A stretch of DNA of 64,000 nucleotides from Paenibacillus glycinis (GTDB lineage: Bacteria; Bacillota; Bacilli; Paenibacillales; Paenibacillaceae): the NCBI RefSeq assembly GCF_009909185.1, contig NZ_JAAAMV010000017.1, forward strand, positions 186,001 to 250,000, given 5' to 3'. Below, piece after piece: positions 56,306 through 64,000 of this stretch; position 1 is the first letter of the stretch; each line of letters starts with the position of its first letter. The position numbers and the translations under genes were made by a program. The notes under the pieces are model-generated. The model made no database searches. It was given only the letters and a program-made list of their open reading frames with translations, and was not told where the DNA came from.

Positions 56306-56767
56306 GTGGCGTCGGCGCATCCGTACGACGCGAAGTTCGTCCATTTCATCGTGCTGTTCAACGTCGACGAGGATTACTTCGAATGCCACGAGGCGATGGA
56401 AGAGCTGTGGCTCGAAGAAGGCCGCAGCGCCCTCTATCAAGGATTGCTGCAAGCGGCGGTCGGTCTGCATCATTGGCGCAACGATAATTACTCCGGCGCG
56501 GTGAAGCTGTTCGTCCAAGCGGAGAACAAACTGTCGGTTTACCCCGAGGTTGCGATGGGACTGGATTTGAGGCAGCTCCGCGCCGATATGGCTAGGTGCT
56601 TGTCTCTGCTTCGCGCGCATATGGAGCGTTCGACTTCGTCCGACGAACCCGCGAAGCCGCCCGCGTTCCGGGCATTCCGTCTGATCGTGAAGGACGCTGT
56701 GCTGCAATCGCTAGCGGACGCTCTTGCGGTGATTCCGCCGTCGCAGCGCCTGCATCACGGCGATTGA
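56306..56767 (+). CDS. DUF309 domain protein
   Basis: A 153-residue protein with the DUF309 core FIVLFNVDEDYFECHEAMEELW and YQGLLQAAVGLHHWRNDNYSGA, in which Glu, His and Glu residues could bind metal. Function unknown. The start GTG directly follows the stop of the alarmone synthetase gene (TAAGTG), so translation is coupled. C-terminal residues 110-153 are poorly conserved. Confidence 0.85.
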   Translation: MASAHPYDAKFVHFIVLFNVDEDYFECHEAMEELWLEEGRSALYQGLLQAAVGLHHWRNDNYSGAVKLFVQAENKLSVYPEVAMGLDLRQLRADMARCLSLLRAHMERSTSSDEPAKPPAFRAFRLIVKDAVLQSLADALAVIPPSQRLHHGD

Positions 56768-56797
56768 TCGCGAGCACGAGGGACTGCTCGCGCAGGC

Positions 56798-56858
56798 AAG
56801 CCGCCGATCGCATTTCGGTCACCCGCTGAGGGACCGGGATGCGATCGGCGGCTTTTGT
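56798..56858 (+). terminator. Long-stem terminator after the DUF309 gene
   Basis: A 16-bp perfect stem, 56798-56813 with 56839-56854, followed by T. The loop contains a nested CGGTC/GACCG stem. Another palindrome, CGCGAGCA (56769-56776)/TGCTCGCG (56785-56792), lies just upstream. Confidence 0.88.
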
Positions 56859-56983
56859 CATCGGGCGCGGCGCGGACTCATTTCGGGCCGAAAGCAGGAT
56901 TTGGGTTGGTTAAGGCCGTGCTTTATTATACAATGGGAACAGGACTTCGCCTGCGCGAAGGACCGAGGCATTATGGGAGCTGA

Positions 56984-57757
56984 ATGGTGATCATGGCAAA
57001 ACGGATGCGGCTGGACAAGCTGCTTGCGAATATGGGATTCGGCACGAGAAGCGAGATGAGGCGCGCGGTAAAGCAAGGACGGGTGACGGTCGACGGCAAG
57101 ACGGCCAAGGATTTCGGCATGACGCTGGATCCGGAAGCGGCGGCCGTGCGATTCGATGACGAGGTCGTCGTCTACCGCGAGACGATCTACGTGATGCTGA
57201 ACAAACCGCAAGGCGTCGTGTCGGCGACGGAAGACGCGCGGGACCGCACGGTCATCGATTTATTGGACCCCGAGGACCGGGTGCTGCAGCCGTTTCCGGT
57301 CGGCCGGCTGGACAAGGACACGGAAGGGCTGCTGCTGCTGACGAACGACGGCAAGCTGGCGCATGATCTGCTGTCGCCGCGCAAGCATGTCCCGAAGACG
57401 TACGTGGCGCTTGTCCACGGCGACGTGGACGGCGGCGACCAACAAGCGTTCAAGCAAGGCGTGAAGCTGGACGACGACTACGAGACGCTGCCCGCGGAGC
57501 TGATCGTCGGCGAGAAGGAGCAGCGGGAGGACGGCGTTTTCAGCCGGGTCACGCTGACGATTCACGAAGGGAAATTTCATCAGGTCAAACGAATGTTCGA
57601 GGCGGTCGGCAAAAAGGTGCTGTACTTGAAGCGCGTATCCATGGGGCCGCTTGCGCTCGATCCGAAGCTGAAGCTCGGCGACTACCGGCCGCTTACGGAA
57701 TCGGAATTGGACGCGCTGCTCGCGGTGCACGCCGCCGCAAAGCAGGCAAACGATTGA
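56984..57757 (+). CDS. rsuA: 16S rRNA pseudouridine synthase RsuA-like
   Basis: Pseudouridine synthase of about 257 residues with an N-terminal S4 domain (MRLDKLLANMGFGTRSEMRRAVKQGRV) and the catalytic domain carrying the active Asp in PVGRLDKDTEGLLLLTNDG (around residue 112) and KTYVALVHG. The RsuA/RluB/E/F group is hard to split by eye; the length and lack of a basic tail favour RsuA (U516). GGGAG precedes ATG 56984; GTG 56987 or ATG 56993 are also possible. Confidence 0.9.
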   Translation: MVIMAKRMRLDKLLANMGFGTRSEMRRAVKQGRVTVDGKTAKDFGMTLDPEAAAVRFDDEVVVYRETIYVMLNKPQGVVSATEDARDRTVIDLLDPEDRVLQPFPVGRLDKDTEGLLLLTNDGKLAHDLLSPRKHVPKTYVALVHGDVDGGDQQAFKQGVKLDDDYETLPAELIVGEKEQREDGVFSRVTLTIHEGKFHQVKRMFEAVGKKVLYLKRVSMGPLALDPKLKLGDYRPLTESELDALLAVHAAAKQAND

Positions 57758-57781
57758 TTAACGAGGAGAGACGGCAGGCAA

Positions 57782-58582
57782 ATGGGAACCATCAACTATG
57801 ATTTGATCGCGCTGGATATTGACGGAACGCTGCTGACGGACGGGCATGTCTTGACGCCGGTCGTGAGAGAGGCCGTGCGCGAGGCGCATCGGCGCGGGGC
57901 GGAGATCGTGCTCTGCACGGGCAGGGGGCCCGTCAACGCGCTGCCCGTTCTGGACGAGCTTGGGCTCGCGGGCACGATGATTACGCATAACGGCGCCGCC
58001 ACGGTCGATTCCGCGCGCCGCGAGGTGCTGCACCAATACAGCATCGATCCTGCGGAGATCGTGCGATTCAGGGAATATTGCCTGCGGGCGGGGATGCATT
58101 TCGATATCAACACGCCGTTCGAGATGCTGATCGAGGGAATCACGCCGGAAGCGGAGGAGATGTACCGTCTCTATGGGGCCAGTCCGGTGCTGCGCGATCC
58201 GAGCGAGCCGCTTCCGGAGGGTCTCGTCAAGTTCACGCTCTTCGGCGGCATTGCGGACCTGGACCGCGTCGAAGCGGAATGGAACACTTGGTCGCACGGC
58301 CTGCAGCACATCCGCAGCGGCGATTATTTCATCGACGTGCAGCATAGGGATGCCAGCAAGGGTACGGCGCTGCGGCAGCTGGCGCAGTTGCGGGGCATCG
58401 ATCAGAGCCGCGTCATGGCAATCGGGAATTACTTCAACGATGTGGGCATGCTCACGTTCGCGGGGCTCGGCGTGGCAGTGGCGAATTCGCCGGAAGCCGT
58501 GAAGTCGGCGGCCGACGTGCTGACGCGTTCCAACGAAGAAGACGGCGTGGCGCACGCCCTCCAAGAGTTTGCTTGGTCTTGA
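57782..58582 (+). CDS. Cof-type HAD phosphatase
   Basis: A 266-residue type IIB HAD hydrolase, with the nucleophile in LDIDGTLLTDG (Asp11), motif II TGRGPVNALPV, and motif IV MAIGNYFNDVGMLTFAG near residue 222. Such enzymes act on sugar phosphates, FMN or nucleotide phosphates; the substrate is not predictable. It follows rsuA by 24 bases and the two probably share a transcript. Confidence 0.9.
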   Translation: MGTINYDLIALDIDGTLLTDGHVLTPVVREAVREAHRRGAEIVLCTGRGPVNALPVLDELGLAGTMITHNGAATVDSARREVLHQYSIDPAEIVRFREYCLRAGMHFDINTPFEMLIEGITPEAEEMYRLYGASPVLRDPSEPLPEGLVKFTLFGGIADLDRVEAEWNTWSHGLQHIRSGDYFIDVQHRDASKGTALRQLAQLRGIDQSRVMAIGNYFNDVGMLTFAGLGVAVANSPEAVKSAADVLTRSNEEDGVAHALQEFAWS

Positions 58583-58644
58583 GCAGCCGCGCCAGATTGC
58601 ATCTCCGGAAGGAAAGGCATCGCGCTTCCCTCCGGTCCAAATGA

Positions 58645-58678
58645 AAAACCGTCGAAGGCGCACCCTCGACGGTTTTGT
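58645..58678. terminator. Bidirectional terminator between Cof hydrolase and yjcZ-like gene
   Basis: AAAACCGTCGA (58645-58655) pairs with TCGACGGTTTT (58666-58676). Confidence 0.9.
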
Positions 58679-58700
58679 CATTATCGGCTAGAGCAATCGA

Positions 58701-58790
58701 TTAGATCAGAACTCCGCGGGATATGATGACCAGCAGAATGAACAGTACCAGAATTACGCCAGCAAAACTTCCTCCCAACACACCGGACAT
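58701..58790 (-). CDS. YjcZ-like sporulation peptide (29 residues)
   Basis: A tiny hydrophobic peptide starting MSGVLGGSFAG and continuing into a single membrane helix. Length, the MSG start and Gly-rich N-terminus fit the YjcZ family of sporulation-associated peptides. GGGAGG lies seven bases upstream of the start on the minus strand. CATACAATA at 58869-58877 (minus strand) resembles a sigma-K -10. The 338 bases between this gene and the LysE gene show no other feature that I can support. Confidence 0.75.
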   Translation of the reverse strand: MSGVLGGSFAGVILVLFILLVIISRGVLI

Positions 58791-59128
58791 GCAAATGCCT
58801 CCCTTAAAGGTATTTCCGGCGCCGCTTGCAAGTTCGCCTTGTTGTGATGCTCGGCACTCGGTATAAGGTATTGTATGAAATTCGCGGAGAGCGGATTGGA
58901 CATCAGCCCGCCTGCGCAAGATTTGGGCAACTGCATGCCGTCAAATGTCCGAGGAACGGGTCGGCCGTACGGGATACGTTTTCGGGGGAAAGATCGCCTA
59001 GCGGCGCCAGCGGAAGGCTGCTTTCGCGCATCGCCGGAATAACCGGACGCGGCGATTGTCCGCGCTGCCCCCCGGCTGCTCCGAATCGGGGATGCGCCGC
59101 ACATAACGGAGAACTGAGGAATATCGAG

Positions 59129-59734
59129 ATGATCGTGATAAAAGGCATGCTGATCGGCTTGTCGATCGCGGCGCCCGTCGGCCCGATCGGCATTCTGTGC
59201 ATGAGGCGCACATTGAATCAAGGCCGGAGATTCGGGCTGGCTTCCGGGCTCGGGGCGGCGTCCGCCGACGGAATATACGGGTTTGTCGCGGCATTCGGAT
59301 TCGGGGCCGTGATCGCAAGGATGGTTGCGCTGCAAAGTATCGTTGCGCTTCTAGGCGGCTTGTTTCTTTGTTATCTCGGCCTTCGATCGTTCCGTTCCGG
59401 CGGGGACCGAAGCGCGGAAGCGGGACGAAGCGGCAGCCTCGCGGGAGCGTACTTGACGAAGTTCTTCCTGACGCTCGCCAATCCCATGACGATTCTGTCG
59501 TTTCTCGGCATTTTCGCCGGACTGAACGCGATGGAGGCGTCTTCCTCCGGTTTGGCGGTGCTTGTCTTGAGCGTCTTCGCCGGTTCGGCGGCTTGGTGGC
59601 TGTGTCTCAGCTTAATCGTCGGCGCCGCCCGGAAAACTTTGCACGCCGCCGCCATGCGCTGGGTCGACCGGTTGTCCGGACTGCTGCTGATCGGATTCGG
59701 CATATACTCGTTGTTGAACGTTATACTTACTTAA
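59129..59734 (+). CDS. LysE-family amino acid exporter
   Basis: A 201-residue exporter with six predicted helices. Typical sequence is GLSIAAPVGPIGILCMRRTLNQG (residues 9-31) and LTLANPMTILSFLGIFAG around residue 115. Substrates of this family are amino acids such as lysine, arginine or homoserine lactone. ATG at 59129 has TGAGGA eight bases upstream. A GNAT gene follows 23 bases later, so the two may be co-transcribed. Confidence 0.9.
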   Translation: MIVIKGMLIGLSIAAPVGPIGILCMRRTLNQGRRFGLASGLGAASADGIYGFVAAFGFGAVIARMVALQSIVALLGGLFLCYLGLRSFRSGGDRSAEAGRSGSLAGAYLTKFFLTLANPMTILSFLGIFAGLNAMEASSSGLAVLVLSVFAGSAAWWLCLSLIVGAARKTLHAAAMRWVDRLSGLLLIGFGIYSLLNVILT

Positions 59735-59757
59735 GGATTAAGATCGGAGGGACCCGC

Positions 59758-60342
59758 ATGATTTCCGTTCATGAACTGCGCCGGCTAAGAATCGTCACCA
59801 AGCGCCTGATTCTCCGGGTCATCGATGAATCCTGCACCGAACGCGTGCTTGATTTTGTCAAGCGGAATCGGGAAGCGCTTGCCGAATGGGAGCCGGACCG
59901 CGACGATGACTACTATACGCCGGAGACGCAGCGGAATCTGATCCGGCAGGAAACGGTCAGCATGGAATACGGGCACAGTGTCCGATTCTGGCTGACGGCG
60001 GCAGAAGACCCGGACGGCGATATTATCGGCACGGTATCGCTCAGCAATATCGTGCGCGGCGCGTTCCAATCCTGCCATCTCGGCTACCGGATGGACGCGG
60101 GGCAGCATAACAAGGGTTATATGACGGAAGCGCTCTCGCATGTCGTGGCCTTTGCTTTCGAAGAGCTCAATCTCCACCGCATCGAAGCCAATATCATGCC
60201 GCGAAACGCGCCGTCGCTCAAAGTCGTCGAACGGCTGGGGTTCCGTCACGAAGGTCTTGCTCCGGAGTATTTGCGCATTCGCGGCAAATGGGAGGACCAT
60301 ATCCACATGGTGCTGTTGAATCCGTCCTGGTCGGAGCGGTAA
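59758..60342 (+). CDS. GNAT acetyltransferase, RimJ/RimL-like
   Basis: A 194-residue GNAT protein of the RimJ/RimL type: TKRLILRVIDESC at the start, LGYRMDAGQHNKGYMTEALSHVV (acetyl-CoA binding, around residue 108) and the C-terminal RIEANIMPRNAPSLKVVERLGF. This group acetylates protein N-termini or small molecules. ATG at 59758 follows CGGAGG by seven bases. Confidence 0.9.
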   Translation: MISVHELRRLRIVTKRLILRVIDESCTERVLDFVKRNREALAEWEPDRDDDYYTPETQRNLIRQETVSMEYGHSVRFWLTAAEDPDGDIIGTVSLSNIVRGAFQSCHLGYRMDAGQHNKGYMTEALSHVVAFAFEELNLHRIEANIMPRNAPSLKVVERLGFRHEGLAPEYLRIRGKWEDHIHMVLLNPSWSER

Positions 60343-60418
60343 GCGCGCGGCGATTATTAAGCTTTTCTAAGGCATTTATGTACATCCCGTTTTCATGGTA
60401 GAATAGGAGGCGCATCCC

Positions 60419-60904
60419 ATGAAGCTATCCTTCATTCGCTCGACGAAAGATTTCATTGCGATCGAACGGGACATCGTAAACACGAATCCGGCCTTCAATC
60501 GGATTTCCAAAGATAAAGAACTTCTGACGGACGAGGATCTCGAAGCGGAGCAGCTGGAGGCCGAGGCCGCCGGCGCGGAACGTTACGTGATGTTCGAAGG
60601 GGAGCAGCCGGCAGGCATTCTCGAGTTTCTGATGATTAATCCCAAAGACGCCTGCACATGGCTCGGGCTGCTCGTCATTCGCGCGGAGTGCCACGGCAGA
60701 GGCTTGGGCAGCAGGGCGATGGCTTGGTTCGATTCGCGGATGCGGGAGCGAGGCGTCAGATCGCATCGATTGGGCGTGCTGACGGGCAATTCGCCCGCGC
60801 ATGCTTTCTGGCGAAGCCAAGGCGCCGTTCAGGTAAAGCCCGCCGTGCTTCCCGACGGCAAACCGATTCTGATCTATGAGCGCGCCGTCCAGGCGCAAGA
60901 ATAA
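60419..60904 (+). CDS. GNAT family acetyltransferase
   Basis: A 161-residue GNAT protein. The acetyl-CoA loop is CHGRGLGSRAMAWF (around residue 94) and the C-terminal strand motif is NSPAHAFWRSQGAVQV. The N-terminal 55 residues are acidic and helical. Start ATG follows AGGAGG; TTATGT-17-TAGAAT just upstream could be its promoter. Substrate unknown. Confidence 0.87.
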   Translation: MKLSFIRSTKDFIAIERDIVNTNPAFNRISKDKELLTDEDLEAEQLEAEAAGAERYVMFEGEQPAGILEFLMINPKDACTWLGLLVIRAECHGRGLGSRAMAWFDSRMRERGVRSHRLGVLTGNSPAHAFWRSQGAVQVKPAVLPDGKPILIYERAVQAQE

Positions 60905-60937
60905 GGCTGCAATTCATAAAGACGGGAGATTACGAAG

Positions 60938-61417
60938 ATGTACAGAACAGCGATGCTCGGTATGCTGCTAAGTCTGACTGTGCTGATGAGTGCCTGTTCG
61001 GCGAAAGACGAATCCCAAGAGCAGGATCTCGTCACGGGCGAACAGATTGACTATAGGGATTCTTCGGGTGCGACCGACGTGATGAACGCGTACGAAGAAT
61101 CGATGGTCGAGGCGATCAACAAGAACCGCTTCTCGCTCGTGGAAGGGCTGCTTGACCCGGAAGGCCCGCTTTACAAGGAACAAGAGGGCCTCGTTCGCCG
61201 TTTGAGCGGGAAGAACATCAAGGAGAAGCTGATTCGGTATCAAATCAAGAACATTCAAAAAATCAACGGCGAATACAAGTTTTCCATTATCGAGAAGATC
61301 GGCATTTACTATCCGGAAGGCAAGTCGTCGGTCAACGAATACGAATGGGTGTATACCGTTACGCAGCATCCCGATACCAAGGCGTTCAAAGTCTACAGCA
61401 TCGAACGCTGGGAGTAA
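60938..61417 (+). CDS. Lipoprotein with NTF2-like (TcaA-type) domain
   Basis: A 159-residue predicted lipoprotein: signal peptide residues 1-19 with lipobox LMSAC, Cys20 being the acylated residue. The mature part (about 40-155) is one alpha/beta domain that resembles the NTF2-like C-terminal domain of TcaA and YvbJ proteins (VEAINKNRFSLVEGLLDP, YEWVYTVTQHP). It probably sits on the outer face of the membrane. Function unknown. Confidence 0.8.
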   Translation: MYRTAMLGMLLSLTVLMSACSAKDESQEQDLVTGEQIDYRDSSGATDVMNAYEESMVEAINKNRFSLVEGLLDPEGPLYKEQEGLVRRLSGKNIKEKLIRYQIKNIQKINGEYKFSIIEKIGIYYPEGKSSVNEYEWVYTVTQHPDTKAFKVYSIERWE

Positions 61418-61514
61418 CCGGGGAATCCCGGATGGCATGAATCGGACGAGGGCGGGGCTGGGAGCAGCGCCGTCCGCCTTGTCGTTCAAGAAAATACGCG
61501 CATGAGGTGCAGCG

Positions 61515-62015
61515 ATGTCGAACAGAGTGGCGTTTGAGCCGTACAACGAACAATATTTGGAGCAAGTCCGCGGCACGTATAATCATTTCGTGGTTCATAC
61601 GACGGTTTCTTTCGATTTGCATCCGTACTCGCCGGAGCAGATGAGGCAGCTGATCGAACCGCTCTCGGACCTGTACCGTTCCTATGTCGTCCTGTACGAG
61701 GGACAATATGCAGGCTACATCATGCTGACGCAGCATAAGAAGCGCCCCGCGTTCAACGTATCCGGGGAAATGACGATCTACCTGGAGCCGGCATTCACGG
61801 GCAAGGGCATCGGCAGGGAAGCGATGACGTTTCTGGAAGGAGTGGCGAGGTCGATCGGGTTCCATTCGCTCATCGCGACCATTTGCACGGAAAACGAAGG
61901 CAGCATCGCGTTGTTCCGGAAGCTTGGCTACGAGCAGGTCTCGCATTATATCGAAATCGCCAATAAATTCGATCGCTGGCTCGATTTGGCGTGCTACCAG
62001 AAAATGCTGACGTAA
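61515..62015 (+). CDS. GNAT acetyltransferase (phosphinothricin acetyltransferase-like)
   Basis: A 166-residue GNAT protein. It has the Pat-like start (YLEQVRGTYNHFVVHTTVSFD), the acetyl-CoA motif FTGKGIGREAMTFLEGVA (around residue 95), and ENEGSIALFRKLGYEQV. Related enzymes acetylate methionine sulfoximine, phosphinothricin or other amino acids. The ATG follows a GAGGTG. Substrate is a guess. Confidence 0.85.
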   Translation: MSNRVAFEPYNEQYLEQVRGTYNHFVVHTTVSFDLHPYSPEQMRQLIEPLSDLYRSYVVLYEGQYAGYIMLTQHKKRPAFNVSGEMTIYLEPAFTGKGIGREAMTFLEGVARSIGFHSLIATICTENEGSIALFRKLGYEQVSHYIEIANKFDRWLDLACYQKMLT

Positions 62016-62254
62016 GGCGGGGACTTTCTTGCCTGCCGGAAGCTCGCCGGCGCGGTCTAAAGCCGGATGCGAGAATCGGATAGTCGGCTTGGAAATCTAG
62101 ATTGAAGCTCCATGATCTGGCATGAACCGAGGCCGTTCCGAATACCTATAGTTGGCGGGGGACGAGCAGGCTTCTCCCGCGAAGCTGAGACGGACCGGTC
62201 GCGGACATGCGAGACTCGGCGCGCCGCCGGCAGGGAGGGCTGAGATCGGAATCC

Positions 62255-62674
62255 ATGAAAAAAGCGATTGCGCTTATTACGTTGGCCTATTCCTTATTGC
62301 TGCTCTATTGGATGTTCATCGGCTTCGGCCGGACGAGCCCGCATCTGCCGGGCTATCGGTATAATGTCATGCCGCTGCATACGATCAAGCTTTATTTCGC
62401 GCACGCGGACAGCTTTCAACTGAAATATTGGATCGTGAACATGGTCGGCAACATCGCGGTATTCGCGCCGTTCGGGCTCGCCGTGCCTTACTTGTTCCGC
62501 ATGCGGCTCTTCTCGTTCACGGTCTTGTTTATTTGCGTCTTATTGCTGCTGGAAACGATGCAGCTCCTGCTGCAGCGCGGCAGCTTCGACATCGACGACG
62601 TGCTGCTGAACACCGTCGGCGCGCTGATCGGTTTCGCGTGCTTGCAATTTATCCGAAAGCGGGTGTCCGCATAA
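62255..62674 (+). CDS. VanZ-family membrane protein
   Basis: A 139-residue membrane protein of the VanZ family with four helices. The conserved parts are NMVGNIAVFAPFGLAVPYLF around residue 70 and DIDDVLLNTVGALIGF around residue 115. VanZ confers low-level teicoplanin resistance in enterococci by an unclear mechanism. ATG 62255 has only a modest site; the 240 bases before it show nothing else I can identify. The next gene starts two bases after its stop. Confidence 0.88.
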   Translation: MKKAIALITLAYSLLLLYWMFIGFGRTSPHLPGYRYNVMPLHTIKLYFAHADSFQLKYWIVNMVGNIAVFAPFGLAVPYLFRMRLFSFTVLFICVLLLLETMQLLLQRGSFDIDDVLLNTVGALIGFACLQFIRKRVSA

Positions 62675-62676
62675 CG

Positions 62677-63390
62677 ATGTACAAGGCGATCCTGTTCGAT
62701 CTGGACAATACGCTGCTCGATTACGATGCCAGCGAGCTGGATGCGATGCGCCGGACGATTCGCCATCACGGGCTGCACGAGCGCGAGGATTTTCGGTGGG
62801 AGACGTTCCGGACGGTCTACGCCCCCATTAACTGGACCTATTGGATCGAACGGGGAGAGCGGCAGCTGCATATCTCTCAGGTGCTCGAATACTCCTTCCG
62901 CGATACGCTGGCGCAATTGGGACATGACAGTACGGTGTCCGCGGAATTGGCGACGACGTATTGGGAGCTGTTCTGCTCCTCCTGCCATTTCATGAACGGC
63001 ACCGAGGAGCTGCTGCTTCGGCTTCATGGCAGGGTTGAGCTCGGCGTGATCTCCAACGGAATCGGATTAGCGCAGCGGGGACGGTTGGCAACCGGCGGAA
63101 TCCTGCACTATTTCCCGCACTTGTTCATCTCGGACGAAGTCGGAATCGGCAAACCGAACCGGTTGATCTTCGACAAAGCCGTCGATGCGCTCGGCGTTCC
63201 GCGCTCGGAGATCTTGTTCGTCGGCGATTCCTTGAAGGACGACTACGAGGGCGCGCGTGCGGCGGAGCTGGATTTCTGCTATTATAACCCGCGGCGGGAT
63301 CCGTTCCAGGACGGAATATCGCCTGCATATACGATTCACGACTTATTCGAATTGCACGGCATCATCTCCGGAGAAGAGGGACAGCGATGA
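62677..63390 (+). CDS. HAD-family hydrolase (YjjG-like noncanonical nucleotidase type)
   Basis: A 237-residue subfamily IA HAD phosphatase: nucleophile in FDLDNTLLDYDASE (Asp8), a helical cap (about 20-95), motif II in VELGVISNGIG, motif III Lys in GIGKPNRLIF and motif IV in ILFVGDSLKDDYEGA. YjjG relatives dephosphorylate nucleotides. Its stop codon overlaps the hisA start (ATGA), so the two are coupled. A phosphatase step tied to HisA is conceivable but not shown. Confidence 0.88.
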   Translation: MYKAILFDLDNTLLDYDASELDAMRRTIRHHGLHEREDFRWETFRTVYAPINWTYWIERGERQLHISQVLEYSFRDTLAQLGHDSTVSAELATTYWELFCSSCHFMNGTEELLLRLHGRVELGVISNGIGLAQRGRLATGGILHYFPHLFISDEVGIGKPNRLIFDKAVDALGVPRSEILFVGDSLKDDYEGARAAELDFCYYNPRRDPFQDGISPAYTIHDLFELHGIISGEEGQR

Positions 63391-64000
63391 AATTCAGACC
63401 TTGCATCGACCTGCATAACGGCAAAGTCAAACAAATCGTCGGCGAAACGCTCGGCGTCAGCGATAAGCAAGTGGTGGAAAACTTTGTATCGGCTTATGAT
63501 TCCGCGCATTACGCGGAAATGTTCAAGCGGGACGGGCTGACGGGCGGCCATGTCATCATGCTCGGCGGCGGCAACGAGGAAGCGGCCTTGGCGGCGCTTC
63601 GCGCTTACCCGGGCGGCCTGCAGATCGGCGGCGGAATTCGCGCGGAGAACGCGTCGCTGTACCTGGAAGCGGGCGCCTCGCATGTCATCGTCACCTCGTA
63701 TATTTTTCGCGACGGGGAACTGGACATGAACAACCTGCGGCGAATCGTAGCCGAGGTCGGCAAGGACAGGCTCGTGATCGATCTGAGCTGCAAGCAGCGG
63801 GACGAGCAGTGGGTCGTCGTGACGAACCAGTGGAAAACGTTCAGCAATTTCACCGTCGATGCCGCCCGCCTGCGCGAGCTGGAGGCGTATTGCGACGAAT
63901 TTCTTGTCCATGCCGTAGACGTGGAGGGCAAGCGGACGGGGATCTTGGGCAGCTTGGTGGAGCAGCTGGCCGGGCAGGTCTCCATCCCGACGACTTATGC
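63387..64000 (+). CDS. hisA: HisA of eukaryotic type, 5' part (continues beyond window)
   Basis: ProFAR isomerase of the histidine pathway, open to the right edge with about 204 residues visible. The start FRPCIDLHNGKVKQIVG, then NFVSAYDSAHYAEMF, GGHVIMLGGGNEEAA, YPGGLQIGGGI and ASHVIVTSYIFRDGELD match the eukaryotic-type HisA (plant HISN3/yeast HIS6 group, TIGR02129) rather than the usual bacterial HisA. Later YCDEFLVHAVDVEGKRTGI carries the second catalytic Asp; the first is Asp8. ATG 63387 overlaps the HAD stop codon, with GAGGGACAG upstream. Confidence 0.88.
   Translation, partial: MKFRPCIDLHNGKVKQIVGETLGVSDKQVVENFVSAYDSAHYAEMFKRDGLTGGHVIMLGGGNEEAALAALRAYPGGLQIGGGIRAENASLYLEAGASHVIVTSYIFRDGELDMNNLRRIVAEVGKDRLVIDLSCKQRDEQWVVVTNQWKTFSNFTVDAARLRELEAYCDEFLVHAVDVEGKRTGILGSLVEQLAGQVSIPTTY

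Noticed and set aside
62016-62254. Gene in the gap before vanZ
   Set aside because: Frames are short, lack ribosome binding sites and have no recognisable sequence.

Overview
The window is about 64 kb of high-GC, gene-dense chromosome from a spore-forming low-GC-lineage Gram-positive bacterium, most likely a Paenibacillaceae member (Cohnella or Paenibacillus type). Supporting this are the sporulation-linked genes (SpoVB-like flippase, YjcZ-like peptide), T-box leaders on hisS and alaS, ireB, cymR, DUF1292 proteins, frequent TTG/GTG starts with strong Shine-Dalgarno sequences, and gene order that follows the Bacillus subtilis yrb/yrv/yrr region. The genus is an inference. I see no rRNA, tRNA, CRISPR array, prophage or insertion sequence.

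Layout. 1-9.8 kb: 3' end of tgt, then yajC, two DUF421 (YetF-type) membrane proteins around a PAP2-like enzyme and a TIGR04086 protein, a SpoVB-like flippase, comN, secD, secF and an unusual cation-diffusion-facilitator homologue. 9.8-21.3 kb: recJ-apt, relA, dtd, a 1-kb regulatory stretch with a T-box, hisS-aspS, tcdA and an OmdA-domain protein. 21.5-34.1 kb: Nramp transporter, rarA, a CBS/CorC transporter with a leader ORF, mnmA (inverted), cymR-cysteine desulfurase-PRC barrel, a zinc-ribbon protein, an AI-2E family protein, a tandem repeat, a T-box and alaS. 34.1-39 kb: ireB, ruvX, two DUF1292 genes, mltG and two U32 tRNA-hydroxylation proteins. 39.2-48.3 kb: chemoreceptor, MerR-YugP operon, a nitrogen-regulated ammonium transporter followed by DUF294 and DnaQ-like exonuclease genes, a JAMM peptidase and an MFS exporter. 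48.4-64 kb: ResA-like thioredoxin, citramalate synthase, dinB, ferredoxin, L,D-transpeptidase, pyrD, small alarmone synthetase-DUF309, rsuA, HAD phosphatases, LysE exporter, three GNAT acetyltransferases, a lipoprotein, VanZ, and at the right edge a HisA of eukaryotic type.

How the genes work together. The core modules are protein export (yajC, secD, secF), tRNA charging and modification (tgt, hisS, aspS, dtd, tcdA, mnmA plus its sulfur donor, alaS, trhP1/trhP2), stringent response (relA and a small synthetase) and DNA maintenance (recJ, rarA, ruvX, dinB). The best regulatory signals are two perfect GlnR/TnrA boxes bracketing the amt promoter, two T-boxes, a palindrome over the -35 of the Nramp gene, and a LexA-like palindrome over the -10 of dinB. 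I did not find a clearly new multi-gene system. The most unusual items are the CDF homologue with altered metal-site residues, the eukaryotic-type HisA overlapped by a HAD gene, the 53-bp tandem repeat in front of the alaS T-box, and a leader ORF that overlaps the start of the CorC-type gene.
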